Shown: positions 53,137-63,021 of the stretch, piece after piece | How positions within the stretch are numbered: the first letter of the stretch is position 1 | How the letters are laid out: every line of letters begins with the position of its first letter | Assembly (NCBI GenBank): GCA_012798135.1 | Contig: JAAZNU010000021.1 | Span: forward strand, 124,001 to 188,000 | DNA: 64,000 nucleotides | Origin: Veillonellaceae bacterium | Lineage (GTDB): Bacteria; Bacillota_C; Negativicutes; UBA1444 | Direction of reading: 5' to 3' | Notes under the pieces: model-generated | The model's input: only the letters and a program-made list of their open reading frames with translations | What the model was told of the DNA's origin: nothing | Databases searched by the model: none | Program-made: the position numbers and the translations under genes

Positions 53137-54783
53137 ATGGCTAATGAATCACTGAAAGCCAAACAAGAAGCCTATGCCGCCAAAGTTGAGAAAGCTATTG
53201 CCAAGAACCCTGAGCGGATTAATCTGCCCAAGATGAGACTGGCAACCCCGCTGGATATTGAGGGCTTCGACTACGAGAAAGATCTCGGATTCCCGGGCGA
53301 ATATCCGTTTACCCGTGGCGTACAGCCGACCATGTATCGCGGCCGGTTCTGGACCATGCGGATGTATGCGGGCTTCTCCACTGCGGAAGAGTCCAACAAG
53401 CGGTATCGCTACCTGCTTGAGTCCGGCGGAACGGGACTATCCTGCGCGTTTGACCTGCCCACCCAGATCGGCTTGGACTCCGATGACCCCAAAGCCGAAG
53501 GCGAAATTGGCAAGGTCGGCGTGGCCATCGACTCTCTGGCGGACATGGAAATCCTGTTCGACAAGATCGACCTTGGCAAGGTTTCTACTTCGATGACGAT
53601 CAACGCGCCGGCTTCCGTACTGCTGGCCATGTACATCGCCGTTGCCGAAAAACAGGGCGTAAGCGCCGATAAGCTGAACGGCACCATTCAGAACGATATC
53701 CTGAAAGAGTATGCCGCCCGCGGCACCTACATTTTCCCGCCGAAACCCTCAATGCGGCTGATCACCAACATCTTCGAATATTGCTCGAAGAACGTTCCCC
53801 ACTGGAACACGATTTCGATCTCCGGTTACCACATCCGTGAAGCCGGTTCGACCGCTTCCCAGGAAATCGCCTTCACGATCGCCGACGGCATCGCATATTG
53901 CGAAGCGGCTATCAAAGCCGGCCTGAACGTTGACGATTTCGCAGGCCGTCTGTCCTTCTTCTGGAACGCCCATAACAACGTACTCGAAGAAGTCGCGAAA
54001 TTCCGCGCTTCCCGCCGCGTCTGGGCGAAAGTTATGAAAGAGCGCTTTGGCGCGACCAACCCGAAATCCTGGATGCTGCGCGTGCACACCCAGACTGCCG
54101 GTTCCATGCTGACCGCCCAACAGCCGGACAACAACGTCGTCCGCGTGGCCTTGCAGACTGCGGCTGCCGTCATGGGCGGAACCCAGTCCCTGCACACCAA
54201 CTCCAAGGACGAAGCGCTGGCTCTGCCGACGGAAGATTCCGTGCGCGTAGCGCTGCGGACCCAACAGATCGTTGCCGAAGAAAGCGGTCTGGCCGATACC
54301 GTCGACCCGCTGGGCGGCTCCTACTACGTGGAATATCTGACCAACAAGATTGAAGCCGAATGCTGGGATTACATCAAGAAAATCGACGACCTCGGCGGCG
54401 CCGTCGTTGCCATCGAAAAAGGCTACATCCAACGGGAAATCCAGGATAGCGCCTACAAGTGGCAGATGGAAGTCGAGAAGAAAGAACGCATCATCGTCGG
54501 CGTCAACAAATATCAGATCAAAGAAAAACCGCCCGAAGGATTGCTGCGGGTTGACGCGTCCGTCGGCGAATTCCAGAAGAGCAAGTTAGCGAAAATGAAA
54601 GCTGGCCGTGATGCCGCCGCCGTCGCCGCGAAACTCGCCGCCCTGGAAGGCGCCTGCAAAGATGAAAGCGTCAATCTGATGCCGTTCATTTTGGATGCGG
54701 TCAAAGCGTATGCAACCCTGGGCGAAATTTGTGGCGTAATGCGCAAAGTGTTCGGCGAATATCAGCCGCACGTCAGCTTATAA
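53137..54783 (+). CDS. Methylmalonyl-CoA mutase, catalytic chain without B12 domain
   Basis: 548 aa TIM-barrel mutase chain. Substrate and barrel motifs are visible: [72 protein letters not shown] and [14 protein letters not shown]. The cobalamin domain is absent and is encoded separately 21 bases downstream, the split arrangement of archaea and many anaerobes. It interconverts succinyl-CoA and (R)-methylmalonyl-CoA. Ribosome site AAAGGAGGA. It is flanked by CoA transferase and B12 subunit genes in one operon. Confidence 0.95.
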   Translation: MANESLKAKQEAYAAKVEKAIAKNPERINLPKMRLATPLDIEGFDYEKDLGFPGEYPFTRGVQPTMYRGRFWTMRMYAGFSTAEESNKRYRYLLESGGTGLSCAFDLPTQIGLDSDDPKAEGEIGKVGVAIDSLADMEILFDKIDLGKVSTSMTINAPASVLLAMYIAVAEKQGVSADKLNGTIQNDILKEYAARGTYIFPPKPSMRLITNIFEYCSKNVPHWNTISISGYHIREAGSTASQEIAFTIADGIAYCEAAIKAGLNVDDFAGRLSFFWNAHNNVLEEVAKFRASRRVWAKVMKERFGATNPKSWMLRVHTQTAGSMLTAQQPDNNVVRVALQTAAAVMGGTQSLHTNSKDEALALPTEDSVRVALRTQQIVAEESGLADTVDPLGGSYYVEYLTNKIEAECWDYIKKIDDLGGAVVAIEKGYIQREIQDSAYKWQMEVEKKERIIVGVNKYQIKEKPPEGLLRVDASVGEFQKSKLAKMKAGRDAAAVAAKLAALEGACKDESVNLMPFILDAVKAYATLGEICGVMRKVFGEYQPHVSL

Positions 54784-54804
54784 GCGAGAGTAGGAGGGAC
54801 AACG

Positions 54805-55197
54805 ATGGAAAAACGTATTAGAGTATTGGTAGCCAAACCAGGCCTCGACGGACATGACCGCGGAGCCAAAGTCGTAGCCCGCGCTCTTCGCGACGCCGGT
54901 TTCGAGGTTATCTACACAGGCATTCGCCTGACCCCGGAACAAATCGCCGAAGCGGCATTGCAGGAAGACGTCAACGTAGTGGCACTCAGCCTGCTGTCCG
55001 GCGCCCACAATACACTGTTTCCCCGTATTGTGGAAATCATGAAGCAAAAAGGCATTAAAGATGTTCTGACCATTGGTGGCGGCGTTATTCCCGATGCCGA
55101 CATTCCTGGCTTGAAAGCCGCCGGGATTGCCGAAGTGTTCACACCTGGCACCCCGACCGAAAAGATCATCGAATTCATCAAAGCCAACGTAAAATAA
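54805..55197 (+). CDS. Methylmalonyl-CoA mutase, cobalamin-binding subunit
   Basis: 130 aa B12-binding domain with the base-off signature DGHDRG (DxHxxG) in [31 protein letters not shown]. It continues with [14 protein letters not shown] and [29 protein letters not shown], which complete the cofactor pocket. It carries adenosylcobalamin for the catalytic chain encoded just upstream. The small size equals that of stand-alone small subunits. MeaB, which protects or reloads this subunit, is encoded next. Confidence 0.95.
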   Translation: MEKRIRVLVAKPGLDGHDRGAKVVARALRDAGFEVIYTGIRLTPEQIAEAALQEDVNVVALSLLSGAHNTLFPRIVEIMKQKGIKDVLTIGGGVIPDADIPGLKAAGIAEVFTPGTPTEKIIEFIKANVK

Positions 55198-55274
55198 GTC
55201 CAGTACGTCAAAACAGCGGGGCGGACAGAGCATCTGTCCGTTCCCGCTGAGAATTATCCTTAGGTGGTGCTTTT

Positions 55275-56210
55275 ATGGACATCGTCACAGAGTTGCTCAA
55301 CGGCTCCAAGTTGGCCATATCACGAGCCATCACGGCGGTGGAAAACGAGTATGACGATGCGGTGGAAATCATGCAAAAGATTTATCCGCATACTGGACAC
55401 GCCTATGTTATCGGCATTACCGGGCCGCCTGGCGCCGGGAAAAGTACTCTGACAGACAAATTAACCAAGGAATACCGCAGCCGGGGGAAAACCGTCGGCA
55501 TTATTGCCGTTGACCCGAGCAGCCCGTTTTCCGGCGGAGCGATTTTAGGCGATCGAATCCGCATGAACGAACTCACCATGGATGAAAACGTCTTTATTCG
55601 AAGTATGGCGACCCGCGGCAGTTTGGGCGGGATGTCCCGCAAGACCGCCGAAGTCGTAAAAGTCTTGGATGCGGCCGGAAAAGATATCGTTATTATTGAA
55701 ACAGTCGGTGTGGGGCAGTCGGAAGTAGATATTGTGAAGACCGCTGATACAACCCTGGTTGTGTTGGTCCCGGGTCTTGGCGACGACATCCAGGCCATCA
55801 AGGCCGGAATTTTGGAAATTGGCGATGTTTTTGCCATCAACAAGGCGGACCGCGACGGAGTGGAGCGGTTGCACATTGAAATGGAAATGATGCTGGACTT
55901 GGACCAGAACGAGACCGAATGGCGGCCAAAAATCACACGGACTATTGCCAGTCAGAGTCAGGGCGTGGTTGAACTGGTGGACAGTATCGAAGAACACGCC
56001 GCGTATATGGTGAAGTCGGGATTGATCGAAAAGCGGCGGTACGAACGGACTCGCAACGAAATTCTGACAATGCTGGACGAAGCGATCAAAGCCTACCTGA
56101 AGAAAAAGGTGGCCGGGACCAAATTCGAAGCATTGACCGAGGAAGTCTGCCAGCGCCAGAACGATCCTTATTCTGCCGTGAAGGTCATCCTGGCGGAAGT
56201 CCTGAAATAA
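55275..56210 (+). CDS. meaB: Methylmalonyl-CoA mutase-associated GTPase MeaB
   Basis: 311 aa G3E-type P-loop GTPase: Walker A ITGPPGAGKSTLTDKL, GIIAVDPSSPFSGGAILGDRIRM, Walker B IVIIETVGVGQSEVDIVKTADTTLVVLVPGLGD and NKADRDG for guanine recognition. It gates adenosylcobalamin loading of the mutase. It lies 77 bases after the B12 subunit, with GGTGG before the ATG, and precedes the epimerase gene. Confidence 0.95.
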   Translation: MDIVTELLNGSKLAISRAITAVENEYDDAVEIMQKIYPHTGHAYVIGITGPPGAGKSTLTDKLTKEYRSRGKTVGIIAVDPSSPFSGGAILGDRIRMNELTMDENVFIRSMATRGSLGGMSRKTAEVVKVLDAAGKDIVIIETVGVGQSEVDIVKTADTTLVVLVPGLGDDIQAIKAGILEIGDVFAINKADRDGVERLHIEMEMMLDLDQNETEWRPKITRTIASQSQGVVELVDSIEEHAAYMVKSGLIEKRRYERTRNEILTMLDEAIKAYLKKKVAGTKFEALTEEVCQRQNDPYSAVKVILAEVLK

Positions 56211-56256
56211 ATTAGGCCCTATTATTAATTTAGCATAGATAAAAGGAGGAAAAACC

Positions 56257-56688
56257 ATGTTCAAAATTCTTCACATCGATCACATCGGGATCGGAGTCAA
56301 CGACCTGGCGGCGATTAAAGACGTTTTCGGCGAAAAGCTGGGAATGTTCCATCAACCGGAAGACGAAGTCGTTGAGGAACAAAAAGTGAAAGTCAGCTTC
56401 TTCCCCTGCGGCGACGCGGAACTCGAATTCCTCGAGTCCACTTCTCCGGACGGCCCCATCGCCAAGGCCATCGAAAAGAATGGCGGCCGCAATCTGGTCC
56501 AGCACATTGCCCTGCGCGTTGACAACGTAGAGGCGGCGATTGCCGATCTGCAGGCCAAAGGCGTAGCAATGCTCGACAAGGCCCCCCGGTATGGTGCTGG
56601 CGGCGCGAAAATCGCCTTCGTGCATCCGAAATCCACTGGCGGCATCCTGATCGAAATTTGCGAGCACCCGGATCGCAAAGCCCACTGA
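56257..56688 (+). CDS. mce: Methylmalonyl-CoA epimerase
   Basis: 143 aa of the glyoxalase/vicinal-oxygen-chelate fold. Metal ligands are visible as His in IDHIGIGV, His in VQHIALRVDN and Glu in GGILIEICEHP. ELEFLESTSPDGPIAKAIEKNGG is typical of the family. It interconverts the (R) isomer made by the mutase and the (S) isomer used by the decarboxylase encoded next. Ribosome site AAAGGAGG. Confidence 0.95.
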   Translation: MFKILHIDHIGIGVNDLAAIKDVFGEKLGMFHQPEDEVVEEQKVKVSFFPCGDAELEFLESTSPDGPIAKAIEKNGGRNLVQHIALRVDNVEAAIADLQAKGVAMLDKAPRYGAGGAKIAFVHPKSTGGILIEICEHPDRKAH

Positions 56689-56739
56689 GACTATGGGGAA
56701 ACCCATGAAATAGTCTATTGACAATGATGGAGGTGTACA

Positions 56740-58269
56740 ATGGCTTCTATTCAGGAAAAAATTGAACTCATGAGAAAGAAACAGGCCAAGGTGCTGGCCG
56801 GAGGCGGCGAAAAACGCATCCAGAAACAGCACTCCACTGGCAAGAAGACCGCACGGGAACGCGTCGATCTTCTGCTGGATCCAGGCACGTTTGTGGAACT
56901 GGACCAGTTCGTCACCCATCGCTGCACCAACTTCGGCATGGAGAAAAAAGAACTGCCGGGTGAAGGTGTAGTCACCGGTTACGGCACCATCGACGGACGT
57001 CTGGTGTACGTGTTCGCCCAGGACTTCACAGTGGAAGGCGGCTCGCTCGGTGAGATGCATGCCGCGAAAATCTGCAAAGTGGCCGACCTGGCCATGAAAA
57101 TGGGCGCGCCCATCATCGGCATCAACGATTCCGGCGGAGCCCGGATCCAGGAAGCGGTTGATGCTCTGGCCGGTTACGGCAAGATCTTCTACAAAAATAC
57201 CCTGAGCTCCGGTGTGATTCCGCAAATCGCGGCCATCATGGGGCCCTGCGCCGGCGGCGCGGTGTATTCCCCGGCTCTGATGGACTTCATCTACATGGTG
57301 AAAAACACCAGCCAGATGTTCATCACCGGACCGCAAGTCATCAAAGCGGTCACGAACGAAGAAGTCACCGCCGAGCAACTGGGCGGCGCCATGACGCATA
57401 ACAGCGTATCGGGCGTTTCGCACTTTGCAGCGGAAAACGACGAAGACTGCGTTGCGCAGATCCGTCGCCTGATCAGTTTCCTGCCAAGCAACAACATGGA
57501 ACCGGCGCCGATCGTGGAAACCGGCGACGATCCGGAACGCGTTGATGAGTCTCTGAACGCGGTCTGCCCGGACAACTCCAACATGCCGTATGACATGAAG
57601 GAAGTCATCGCGAAGATCGTCGACAATGCGGATTTCTACGAAGTTCACCAACATTATGCCCAAAATATTATTACCTGCTTTGCCCGGATGGATGGACAAA
57701 CGGTGGGGATCATCGCGAACCAGCCGAAAGTCATGGCCGGTTGCCTGGATTGCAACGCCTCGGATAAGGGTGCTCGCTTCATTCGGTTCTGCGATGCCTT
57801 CAACATTCCGCTGTTGAACTTGGTCGACGTACCGGGCTTCCTGCCGGGAACGAACCAGGAATACGGTGGTATCATCCGCCACGGCGCTAAATTGCTCTAT
57901 GCATATTCGGAAGCCAGCGTGCCCAAAGTGACGTTGGTTACCCGTAAAGCCTACGGTGGTTCCTATCTGGCCATGTGCTCGCAAGACCTTGGCGCTGACC
58001 AGGTTCTCGCCTGGCCGCAGGCCGAGATTGCCGTTATGGGACCGGCGGGTGCTGCCAACATCATCTTCAAGGGCGATCCGGATATCGCCAAGAAGACCGA
58101 CGAATACGTCGAGAACTTCGCCAATCCTTACCAGGCAGCAGCCCGCGGCTTCGTCGACCGGGTCATCGAGCCGAAAGACTCCCGCCTGGAAGTCATCAAC
58201 GCCCTGCGGATGCTGGCCAGCAAGCGCGAAGCCCGTCCGGCGAAACGCCACGGCAATATTCCTCTCTAA
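56740..58269 (+). CDS. mmdA: Methylmalonyl-CoA decarboxylase, carboxyltransferase alpha subunit
   Basis: 509 aa acyl-CoA carboxylase beta-type carboxyltransferase: [58 protein letters not shown] in the first half, and [29 protein letters not shown] with [11 protein letters not shown] in the second. It transfers the carboxyl of (S)-methylmalonyl-CoA to biotin on the gamma subunit. The decarboxylase identity, rather than propionyl-CoA carboxylase, follows from the delta, epsilon, gamma and membrane beta genes directly downstream. Confidence 0.95.
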   Translation: MASIQEKIELMRKKQAKVLAGGGEKRIQKQHSTGKKTARERVDLLLDPGTFVELDQFVTHRCTNFGMEKKELPGEGVVTGYGTIDGRLVYVFAQDFTVEGGSLGEMHAAKICKVADLAMKMGAPIIGINDSGGARIQEAVDALAGYGKIFYKNTLSSGVIPQIAAIMGPCAGGAVYSPALMDFIYMVKNTSQMFITGPQVIKAVTNEEVTAEQLGGAMTHNSVSGVSHFAAENDEDCVAQIRRLISFLPSNNMEPAPIVETGDDPERVDESLNAVCPDNSNMPYDMKEVIAKIVDNADFYEVHQHYAQNIITCFARMDGQTVGIIANQPKVMAGCLDCNASDKGARFIRFCDAFNIPLLNLVDVPGFLPGTNQEYGGIIRHGAKLLYAYSEASVPKVTLVTRKAYGGSYLAMCSQDLGADQVLAWPQAEIAVMGPAGAANIIFKGDPDIAKKTDEYVENFANPYQAAARGFVDRVIEPKDSRLEVINALRMLASKREARPAKRHGNIPL

Positions 58270-58302
58270 AACGAATCTGCGAATAGAAAAGAGGTGACTT
58301 TG

Positions 58303-58431
58303 TTGACCACTAATCCGTTGCTGATCCTCGTCATCAACATGGCTGTCGTTTTCTTCGTTCTGTTCGTATTGGAGTTATTGACGAGGGGTATCTATTACAT
58401 CGACCCGACACGCAAGAAGGCTGCCAAGTAG
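58303..58431 (+). CDS. mmdE: Methylmalonyl-CoA decarboxylase epsilon-like mini-subunit (42 aa)
   Basis: TTG start with GAGGTGA 8 bases upstream; 42 codons ending GCCAAGTAG. One membrane helix is followed by ELLTRGIYYIDPTRKKAAK. It is nearly identical in protein to the first 42 residues of mmdD, encoded 63 bases downstream, while many codons differ silently. That indicates both copies are under protein-level selection rather than one being junk. Size and place between mmdA and mmdD match the epsilon subunit described in Veillonella parvula (from memory). It probably helps hold the complex together at the membrane. Confidence 0.8.
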   Translation: MTTNPLLILVINMAVVFFVLFVLELLTRGIYYIDPTRKKAAK

Positions 58432-58444
58432 TCGTTAATAGATG

Positions 58445-58473
58445 GGTCCCGCCAGAAAAAAACTGGCGGGACC
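58445..58473 (+). terminator. Perfect hairpin between mmdE and mmdD
   Basis: GGTCCCGCCAG-AAAAAAA-CTGGCGGGACC, an 11-bp perfect stem without a following T-run. It more likely acts as a transcript-processing or stabilising element, or a partial attenuator, than as a full terminator. Confidence 0.6.
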
Positions 58474-58494
58474 GGTGAAAAGAGGTGAAAGAGT

Positions 58495-58836
58495 TTGACT
58501 ACTAATCCCTTGTTAATCCTCGTTATCAACATGGCTGTCGTTTTCTTCGTGTTGTTCGTATTGGAACTGCTGACGCGGGCGATCTATTACATCGATCCGA
58601 CACGAAAGAAAACAGCGCCGGCTGCGGCGGCGACAGAGGCACCTGTCGTAGCGGCCACAGCAGCGGCGCCGGAAGAAAGAGGCGATGATCTGGAAATCAT
58701 CGCAGTCATCGCGGCGGCGATAGCCGCCATGGGTGAGTCGGGCGGGCGCATCAGCGTGATCCGGCGACTGGACGGGACGGCCTGGACCCAAGTGGGACGA
58801 CTGGACGCCGTGAATGCCAGAACCCAGATGTACTGA
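58495..58836 (+). CDS. mmdD: Methylmalonyl-CoA decarboxylase delta subunit
   Basis: 113 aa from TTG after AGAGGTGAAAG. The N-terminal membrane helix (LLILVINMAVVFFVLFVLELL) and RAIYYIDPTRKK form an OadG-like anchor. An Ala-rich linker (about 45-65) leads to a cytoplasmic segment GDDLEIIAVIAAAIAAMGESGGRISVIRRL, typical of delta subunits. It links the carboxyltransferase to the membrane beta subunit. The preceding mini-gene repeats its first 42 residues. Confidence 0.88.
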   Translation: MTTNPLLILVINMAVVFFVLFVLELLTRAIYYIDPTRKKTAPAAAATEAPVVAATAAAPEERGDDLEIIAVIAAAIAAMGESGGRISVIRRLDGTAWTQVGRLDAVNARTQMY

Positions 58837-58895
58837 TTCCCAGAGAGAGAAACCAGAGAATCTATATGAAAAGAGCAGGAGGCATGTGAATAACT

Positions 58896-59294
58896 ATGAA
58901 AAAGTTCAACATTACCGTTAACGGTCAGGCATATGAAGTCGAAGTGGAAGAACTGGGCGGCAGCGCAGCTCCGGTAGCCGCAGCACCGAAGGCAGCCCCC
59001 GTGGCCGCAGCGCCCGCACCGAAAGCAGCCCCCGTAGCCGCGCCGGCGCCGAAAGCCGCCGCAGCCCCCGTACCGGCCGGAGCCGCCACCGTGAGCGCGC
59101 CGATGCCGGGCAAGATCATGAGCGTAGCCGTAAAACCTGGCGATGCGGTAAAACGCGGCCAGATACTGCTGATTCTGGAAGCGATGAAAATGCAGAACGA
59201 AATCATGGCCCCCAGCGACGCCAAAGTCGTTGACGTGCGCGTGTCGGCCGGTCAGAGCGTCAATACGGGCGACCCGATGGTTGTATTGGGATAA
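58896..59294 (+). CDS. mmdC: Methylmalonyl-CoA decarboxylase gamma subunit, biotin carrier
   Basis: 132 aa. A short N-terminal strand (KKFNITVNGQAYEVEVEEL) is followed by a long flexible Ala/Pro linker of repeated APVAAAPKA units. The biotinyl domain has the biotin-accepting lysine in LEAMKMQNEI. It swings carboxybiotin between the alpha subunit and the membrane pump. The repeat-rich linker length may vary between strains. Confidence 0.95.
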   Translation: MKKFNITVNGQAYEVEVEELGGSAAPVAAAPKAAPVAAAPAPKAAPVAAPAPKAAAAPVPAGAATVSAPMPGKIMSVAVKPGDAVKRGQILLILEAMKMQNEIMAPSDAKVVDVRVSAGQSVNTGDPMVVLG

Positions 59295-59349
59295 TTCGCC
59301 AACTGCTAATACATAACGGCAAAACAAAAACAATAGGAGGGATTTTTCC

Positions 59350-60477
59350 GTGCTTGAAGCATTTCAGGTCGCATTGACCTCTGTCTGGATGGACAGCGGT
59401 TTTGTGGGTTTTCAAATGGGCCAGGGCATCATGATCATTGTTGGCTTGGTGCTGCTGTACTTGGCGTTTGGTCAAGGATTTGAACCGTTGTTGCTTGCCC
59501 CGATCGCCTTTGGTTGCGTTTTGGCCAACATCCCGGCCAACGAAGCCATGATTACCGACCCCGGAGTTATGAAACTGATTTTGGCCGGTATCGAATTCGA
59601 AGTATTTCCGCCCCTGATTTTCTTGGGCGTAGGCGCGATGACCGACTTCGGTCCGCTGATCGCCAATCCGGCAACCCTGCGTCTGGGCGCTGCCGCGCAG
59701 TTCGGCGTGTTCATCGCTTTGTACGGCGCGATGCTGCTCGGCTTCAACGTAAAAGAAGCAGCGTCCATCGGCATCATCGGCGGTGCCGACGGTCCGACCG
59801 CCATTTATCTGACCACCAAACTGGCGCCGCATCTGTTGGGCGCGATCGCCGTGGCGGCGTATTCCTACATGTCGTTGGTGCCGCTGATCCAGCCGCCGAT
59901 CATGAAAATGTTCACGACTCAAAAAGAGCGTGAATGCGTCATGGAACAGCTGCGTCCCGTATCTAAATTCGAACGGATCGCATTCCCGGTTGTTTCCACG
60001 CTGTTCATCTGCTTCTTGCTGCCCCCGATCACCCCGTTGATGGGCATGCTGATGCTGGGCAACCTGTTCCGTGAATCTGGCGTGACCGACCGTCTGTCGG
60101 ATACTGCTCAGAATGCCATGATCAATATGGTCACGATCTTCCTGGCGACCGGCACCGGCCTCACGATGGCTGCCGACAAGTTCCTGAATCTGCAGACCAT
60201 CTTGATCATCTGCCTCGGTTTGGTCGCCTTTGCGGGCGGAACCTGGGCCGGCGTAGTCGTTGGCAAGATCATGTACTATACTTCGGGCGGCAAAGTCAAT
60301 CCGCTGATCGGTTCCGCCGGCGTGTCCGCCGTGCCGATGGCTGCCCGGGTGAGCCAGATTGTCGGACAGAAAGCCAACCCTGCCAACTTCCTGCTGATGC
60401 ATGCCATGGGCCCGAACGTGTCCGGCGTTATCGGCACCGCCGTTGCTGCCGGCACTATGCTGGCCATGCTCAAATAA
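59350..60477 (+). CDS. mmdB: Methylmalonyl-CoA decarboxylase beta subunit, Na+ pump
   Basis: 375 aa from GTG after ATAGGAGGG. It is an integral membrane protein of the OadB/MmdB/GcdB family: [40 protein letters not shown] with the conserved Asp of the ion path, [22 protein letters not shown], and [20 protein letters not shown] near the C terminus. It couples decarboxylation of carboxybiotin to Na+ export. It is the last gene of the operon; a terminator follows. Confidence 0.96.
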   Translation: MLEAFQVALTSVWMDSGFVGFQMGQGIMIIVGLVLLYLAFGQGFEPLLLAPIAFGCVLANIPANEAMITDPGVMKLILAGIEFEVFPPLIFLGVGAMTDFGPLIANPATLRLGAAAQFGVFIALYGAMLLGFNVKEAASIGIIGGADGPTAIYLTTKLAPHLLGAIAVAAYSYMSLVPLIQPPIMKMFTTQKERECVMEQLRPVSKFERIAFPVVSTLFICFLLPPITPLMGMLMLGNLFRESGVTDRLSDTAQNAMINMVTIFLATGTGLTMAADKFLNLQTILIICLGLVAFAGGTWAGVVVGKIMYYTSGGKVNPLIGSAGVSAVPMAARVSQIVGQKANPANFLLMHAMGPNVSGVIGTAVAAGTMLAMLK

Positions 60478-60493
60478 TATATTTTTTGCGTAT

Positions 60494-60553
60494 TTCCAGA
60501 GCAAACAGGCATAGTTAAACAAACCAGCGCTAAATTTTGCTCTGGAATTTTTT
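60494..60553 (+). terminator. Terminator of the propionate operon
   Basis: TTCCAGAGCAAA pairs with TTTTGCTCTGGAA across a long AT-rich loop and is followed by TTTTTTC, 17 bases after mmdB. Confidence 0.8.
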
Positions 60554-60678
60554 CGAGGCAGGAATTTTCAACATATTCACGAAAATCTAATGCAAGCCGG
60601 ACAGTATTTGTACAATGATTACTGCTTTGCTAGTGACCGGCTAATTTTCCGCAGAGATTAATGGAGAAGGGAGGACCG

Positions 60679-60762
60679 ATGCGTTTCCAAGCAGTTTTGA
60701 CTTATTGTGCTGTAATCTATCGTAAATCTGAAAAATCAAAGGAGGACCGTTCAGGTGGATAA
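60679..60762 (+). CDS. Possible 27-aa leader peptide overlapping the SLC13 gene start
   Basis: ATG with a strong GGGAGG site 5-6 bases upstream; 27 codons (MRFQAVLTYCAVIYRKSEKS, then KEDRSGG) ending TAA at 60760-60762. The stop lies 8 bases beyond the GTG start of the carrier gene, so translation of this frame would run over the carrier's ribosome site. It could couple or modulate translation. It is a small frame with no homology claim and may be fortuitous. Confidence 0.35.
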   Translation: MRFQAVLTYCAVIYRKSEKSKEDRSGG

Positions 60763-62035
60763 TGCAACATTGACACTCATTGTGTTGGCCTTTGTCGCGT
60801 TCTTTTTCGTAACCGAACTGATTCCCCTGGCCATGACCGCCATGTTGGGCGCCATCGCCGTCGGCGTTCTCGGTATCATTCCGATCAATCAGGTTTTGTC
60901 CGGCTTGTCGAACTCCACGGTTACGTTGTTCGGCGCCATGTTTGTACTTGGCGCAGCCATGTTCCACACCGGACTTGCTCAAAAAATCGGCATCACGGTT
61001 GTTAAATTCACCGGCACCGGCGAAAATTCGCTGATGTTCGGCACCATGTTCGTCGCGGCCGCCTTGTCGTCGGTCACCTCGAACACCGGCACCACGGCCT
61101 GCCTGATTCCGGTTGTTGCCGGTATCTGCGCTGCTGCCAAGATTTCTCCCACCCGCCAGATGATGCCGCTCGCGTTTGGCGCCGGCCTCGGCGGTACGAT
61201 CACTCTCGTCGGCACACCGCCGAACATCATCGCCGCCGGTGCGCTGAAAGCTGCCGGATTGCGGCCGTTCGGCTTTTTTGAATTTGCCTGGATCGGCATT
61301 CCGCTGACCATTGCCGGCATCCTGTACATGATGTTCCTGGGCAAATACATGTTGCCGAAAGCCGGCGCAGTATCCGAGTTGGACGCGGAAGCGGCCAAAG
61401 AAGCGGAAGCCGGCGATGCCAGCGTGACCAAACAGTGGATCACAGGATTGACCCTGTTGGTCGTCGTTGTCGTCATGGCCTTGGACATCAAGAAGTTCCC
61501 GCTGGAAGTCGCGGCCACGTTGGGCGCTATCTTCCTGGTTCTGACCAAGTGCCTCAGTGAAAAAGATGCTTACAAAGGCATCGACTGGGTGACGATCTTC
61601 CTGTTCGCCGGCATGATGCCCGTCGCGACCGCGATGGACAAATCCGGCGCCGGCAAGTTGATCGCCAACTGGGTCGTAGGAGCAATGGGCGGCAGCCCGA
61701 GTCCGCTGATGGTGACGATCGTGCTGTTCGCGCTGTCGGCCGGCCTGACCCAGTTCATGTCCAACACCGCCGCCACGGCGCTGCTCGCGCCGATCGGCAT
61801 CGGCATCGCCAAGGGCCTGGGCGCCAGCCCGCACGCCGTACTGATGGCTATCGCCATCGCCGCGTCCTGCGCGTTCGCGACCCCGGTCGGCACCCCGCCC
61901 AACACGTTGGTGCTGGGACCTGGCGGCTACAAATTCATGGACTATGTCAAGGCCGGTACCGGTCTGGTCATTGTCTGCCTGATCGTATCCGTCATCGTGA
62001 TTCCGATGGTTTGGCCGTTCTTCCCGGCTAAGTAA
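60755..62035 (+). CDS. SLC13/DASS-family anion or dicarboxylate carrier
   Basis: 426 aa, GTG after AAAGGAGGA. About eleven membrane segments. It carries the two pseudo-symmetric SNT/TPPN motifs of divalent-anion:Na+ symporters (SVTSNTGTTACLIPV with LVGTPPNIIAAGAL; SNTAATALLAPIGIGIA with TPVGTPPNTLVLGPGGY). It probably imports succinate or a related di- or tricarboxylate with Na+. Its position right after the Na+-exporting decarboxylase operon makes succinate a sensible substrate (inference). Confidence 0.88.
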   Translation: MDNATLTLIVLAFVAFFFVTELIPLAMTAMLGAIAVGVLGIIPINQVLSGLSNSTVTLFGAMFVLGAAMFHTGLAQKIGITVVKFTGTGENSLMFGTMFVAAALSSVTSNTGTTACLIPVVAGICAAAKISPTRQMMPLAFGAGLGGTITLVGTPPNIIAAGALKAAGLRPFGFFEFAWIGIPLTIAGILYMMFLGKYMLPKAGAVSELDAEAAKEAEAGDASVTKQWITGLTLLVVVVVMALDIKKFPLEVAATLGAIFLVLTKCLSEKDAYKGIDWVTIFLFAGMMPVATAMDKSGAGKLIANWVVGAMGGSPSPLMVTIVLFALSAGLTQFMSNTAATALLAPIGIGIAKGLGASPHAVLMAIAIAASCAFATPVGTPPNTLVLGPGGYKFMDYVKAGTGLVIVCLIVSVIVIPMVWPFFPAK

Positions 62036-62075
62036 GCCGCGGGCGTTTCTGTCGGAAAGTTTACAGTAACCGCTT

Positions 62076-62133
62076 GAATTCCGCCATATGCCTGTCTTGG
62101 CTTGCCCAGGGACAGGATATGGCGGAATTTTTC
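62076..62133 (+). terminator. Long-stem terminator after the SLC13 gene
   Basis: GAATTCCGCCATATGCCTGTC pairs almost fully with GACAGGATATGGCGGAATT across a 14-base loop and ends in TTTTTC. Confidence 0.9.
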
Positions 62134-62182
62134 AAGATGGACTATAATAACATACGAAACTATTTCGGATGGAGAGACGTGA

Positions 62183-62698
62183 ATGAAGATAAGCGAACTT
62201 TCGGCAGTCGATTCCCGGCGGCAAGTGTGGTTGATGGTCACATTGGTTGGCTGGCTGGCCTTGAGCGGCTGGGAGCTATCCTCGTGGTATTCCCGAGGCA
62301 GCATTGTGGGCTTGGCCTATATTCCATTTTTTTTGGGGCTGATTATTTGGCGGTGCGCTTTTCAGTATGAGGTTTCCGTCGAGGACGGCAAAGTATCGGT
62401 GGTTATGGCTGGGTTCAGCTATCGCGGTGTGTGGGAGTCCCCGGTGGAAGAAACCTGTATGCTGCTGCCGATCCGTAAACGCATGTTGCTGAGGGAACTG
62501 GGAGTTAGCCGGTTCAGTCATCAGTATTCATCGCTGGACGCTAATCCGTTGCGTGTCCTGCTGATCCAGCGCAAGGGCAAAAAACATCCGCATGCATTGC
62601 TGTTCAAGGCGAGCGACGAGTTTTACGAAAAAATGGCCCAAGAGTTGAAACGGCAGAATCGGGATATTATCATCCGAACGAAGCAAAACACTATTTGA
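62183..62698 (+). CDS. Membrane protein of unknown function, PH-like
   Basis: 171 aa. Two N-terminal membrane helices (about 14-35 and 40-58) precede a soluble domain beginning FQYEVSVEDGKVSVVMAG, a pattern like bacterial PH/YdbS-type membrane domains. The rest is basic (RKGKKHP, KRQNRD). No enzyme motif is seen. The start ATG lies 12 bases after GGAGAG. A TATAAT box near 62143 may be its promoter. The next gene starts 65 bases after its stop. Confidence 0.6.
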   Translation: MKISELSAVDSRRQVWLMVTLVGWLALSGWELSSWYSRGSIVGLAYIPFFLGLIIWRCAFQYEVSVEDGKVSVVMAGFSYRGVWESPVEETCMLLPIRKRMLLRELGVSRFSHQYSSLDANPLRVLLIQRKGKKHPHALLFKASDEFYEKMAQELKRQNRDIIIRTKQNTI

Positions 62699-62763
62699 CG
62701 ACGTCGTCAAACATAATATTGATTTTGGATTTTGGATTATTGGATTAATGGAGGAATGACTGG

Positions 62764-63021
62764 GTGCAAATTGCGGAACGAATGGCGCTTACCTGTCTCG
62801 GGTGGTTTGTGATGATTGCGGCGGTGGCTTGGGTGTTGGGACCGGAACGGAAGCGCAAATGGTTCCGGCAGCGGGATCAGCGGAAGAGTTTTCTGAATCG
62901 ACGGGGTTTTTTGGGCGAATATATCCATTTTGGCTATCCCTGTACCCGCGAGGGCTGGACGGTATTCGCCGGACTCATGACGGTGGTTTTGAGCACGGCT
63001 TATCTGGCTATTTTTGTGTGA
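62764..63021 (+). CDS. Small membrane protein of unknown function
   Basis: 85 aa from GTG behind GGAGGAATG. Two hydrophobic helices (about 6-25 and 65-83) flank a strongly basic loop (PERKRKWFRQRDQRKSFLNRR), so the loop should face the cytoplasm. No family is recognised. It lies between the PH-like membrane protein and a thioesterase gene on the same strand. Confidence 0.6.
   Translation: MQIAERMALTCLGWFVMIAAVAWVLGPERKRKWFRQRDQRKSFLNRRGFLGEYIHFGYPCTREGWTVFAGLMTVVLSTAYLAIFV

Noticed and set aside
56230..58251. 673-codon open frame on the minus strand opposite mmdA and mce.
   Set aside because: It is the mirror of two well-conserved plus-strand genes in a GC-biased region, has no ribosome site and its translation shows no family motifs.
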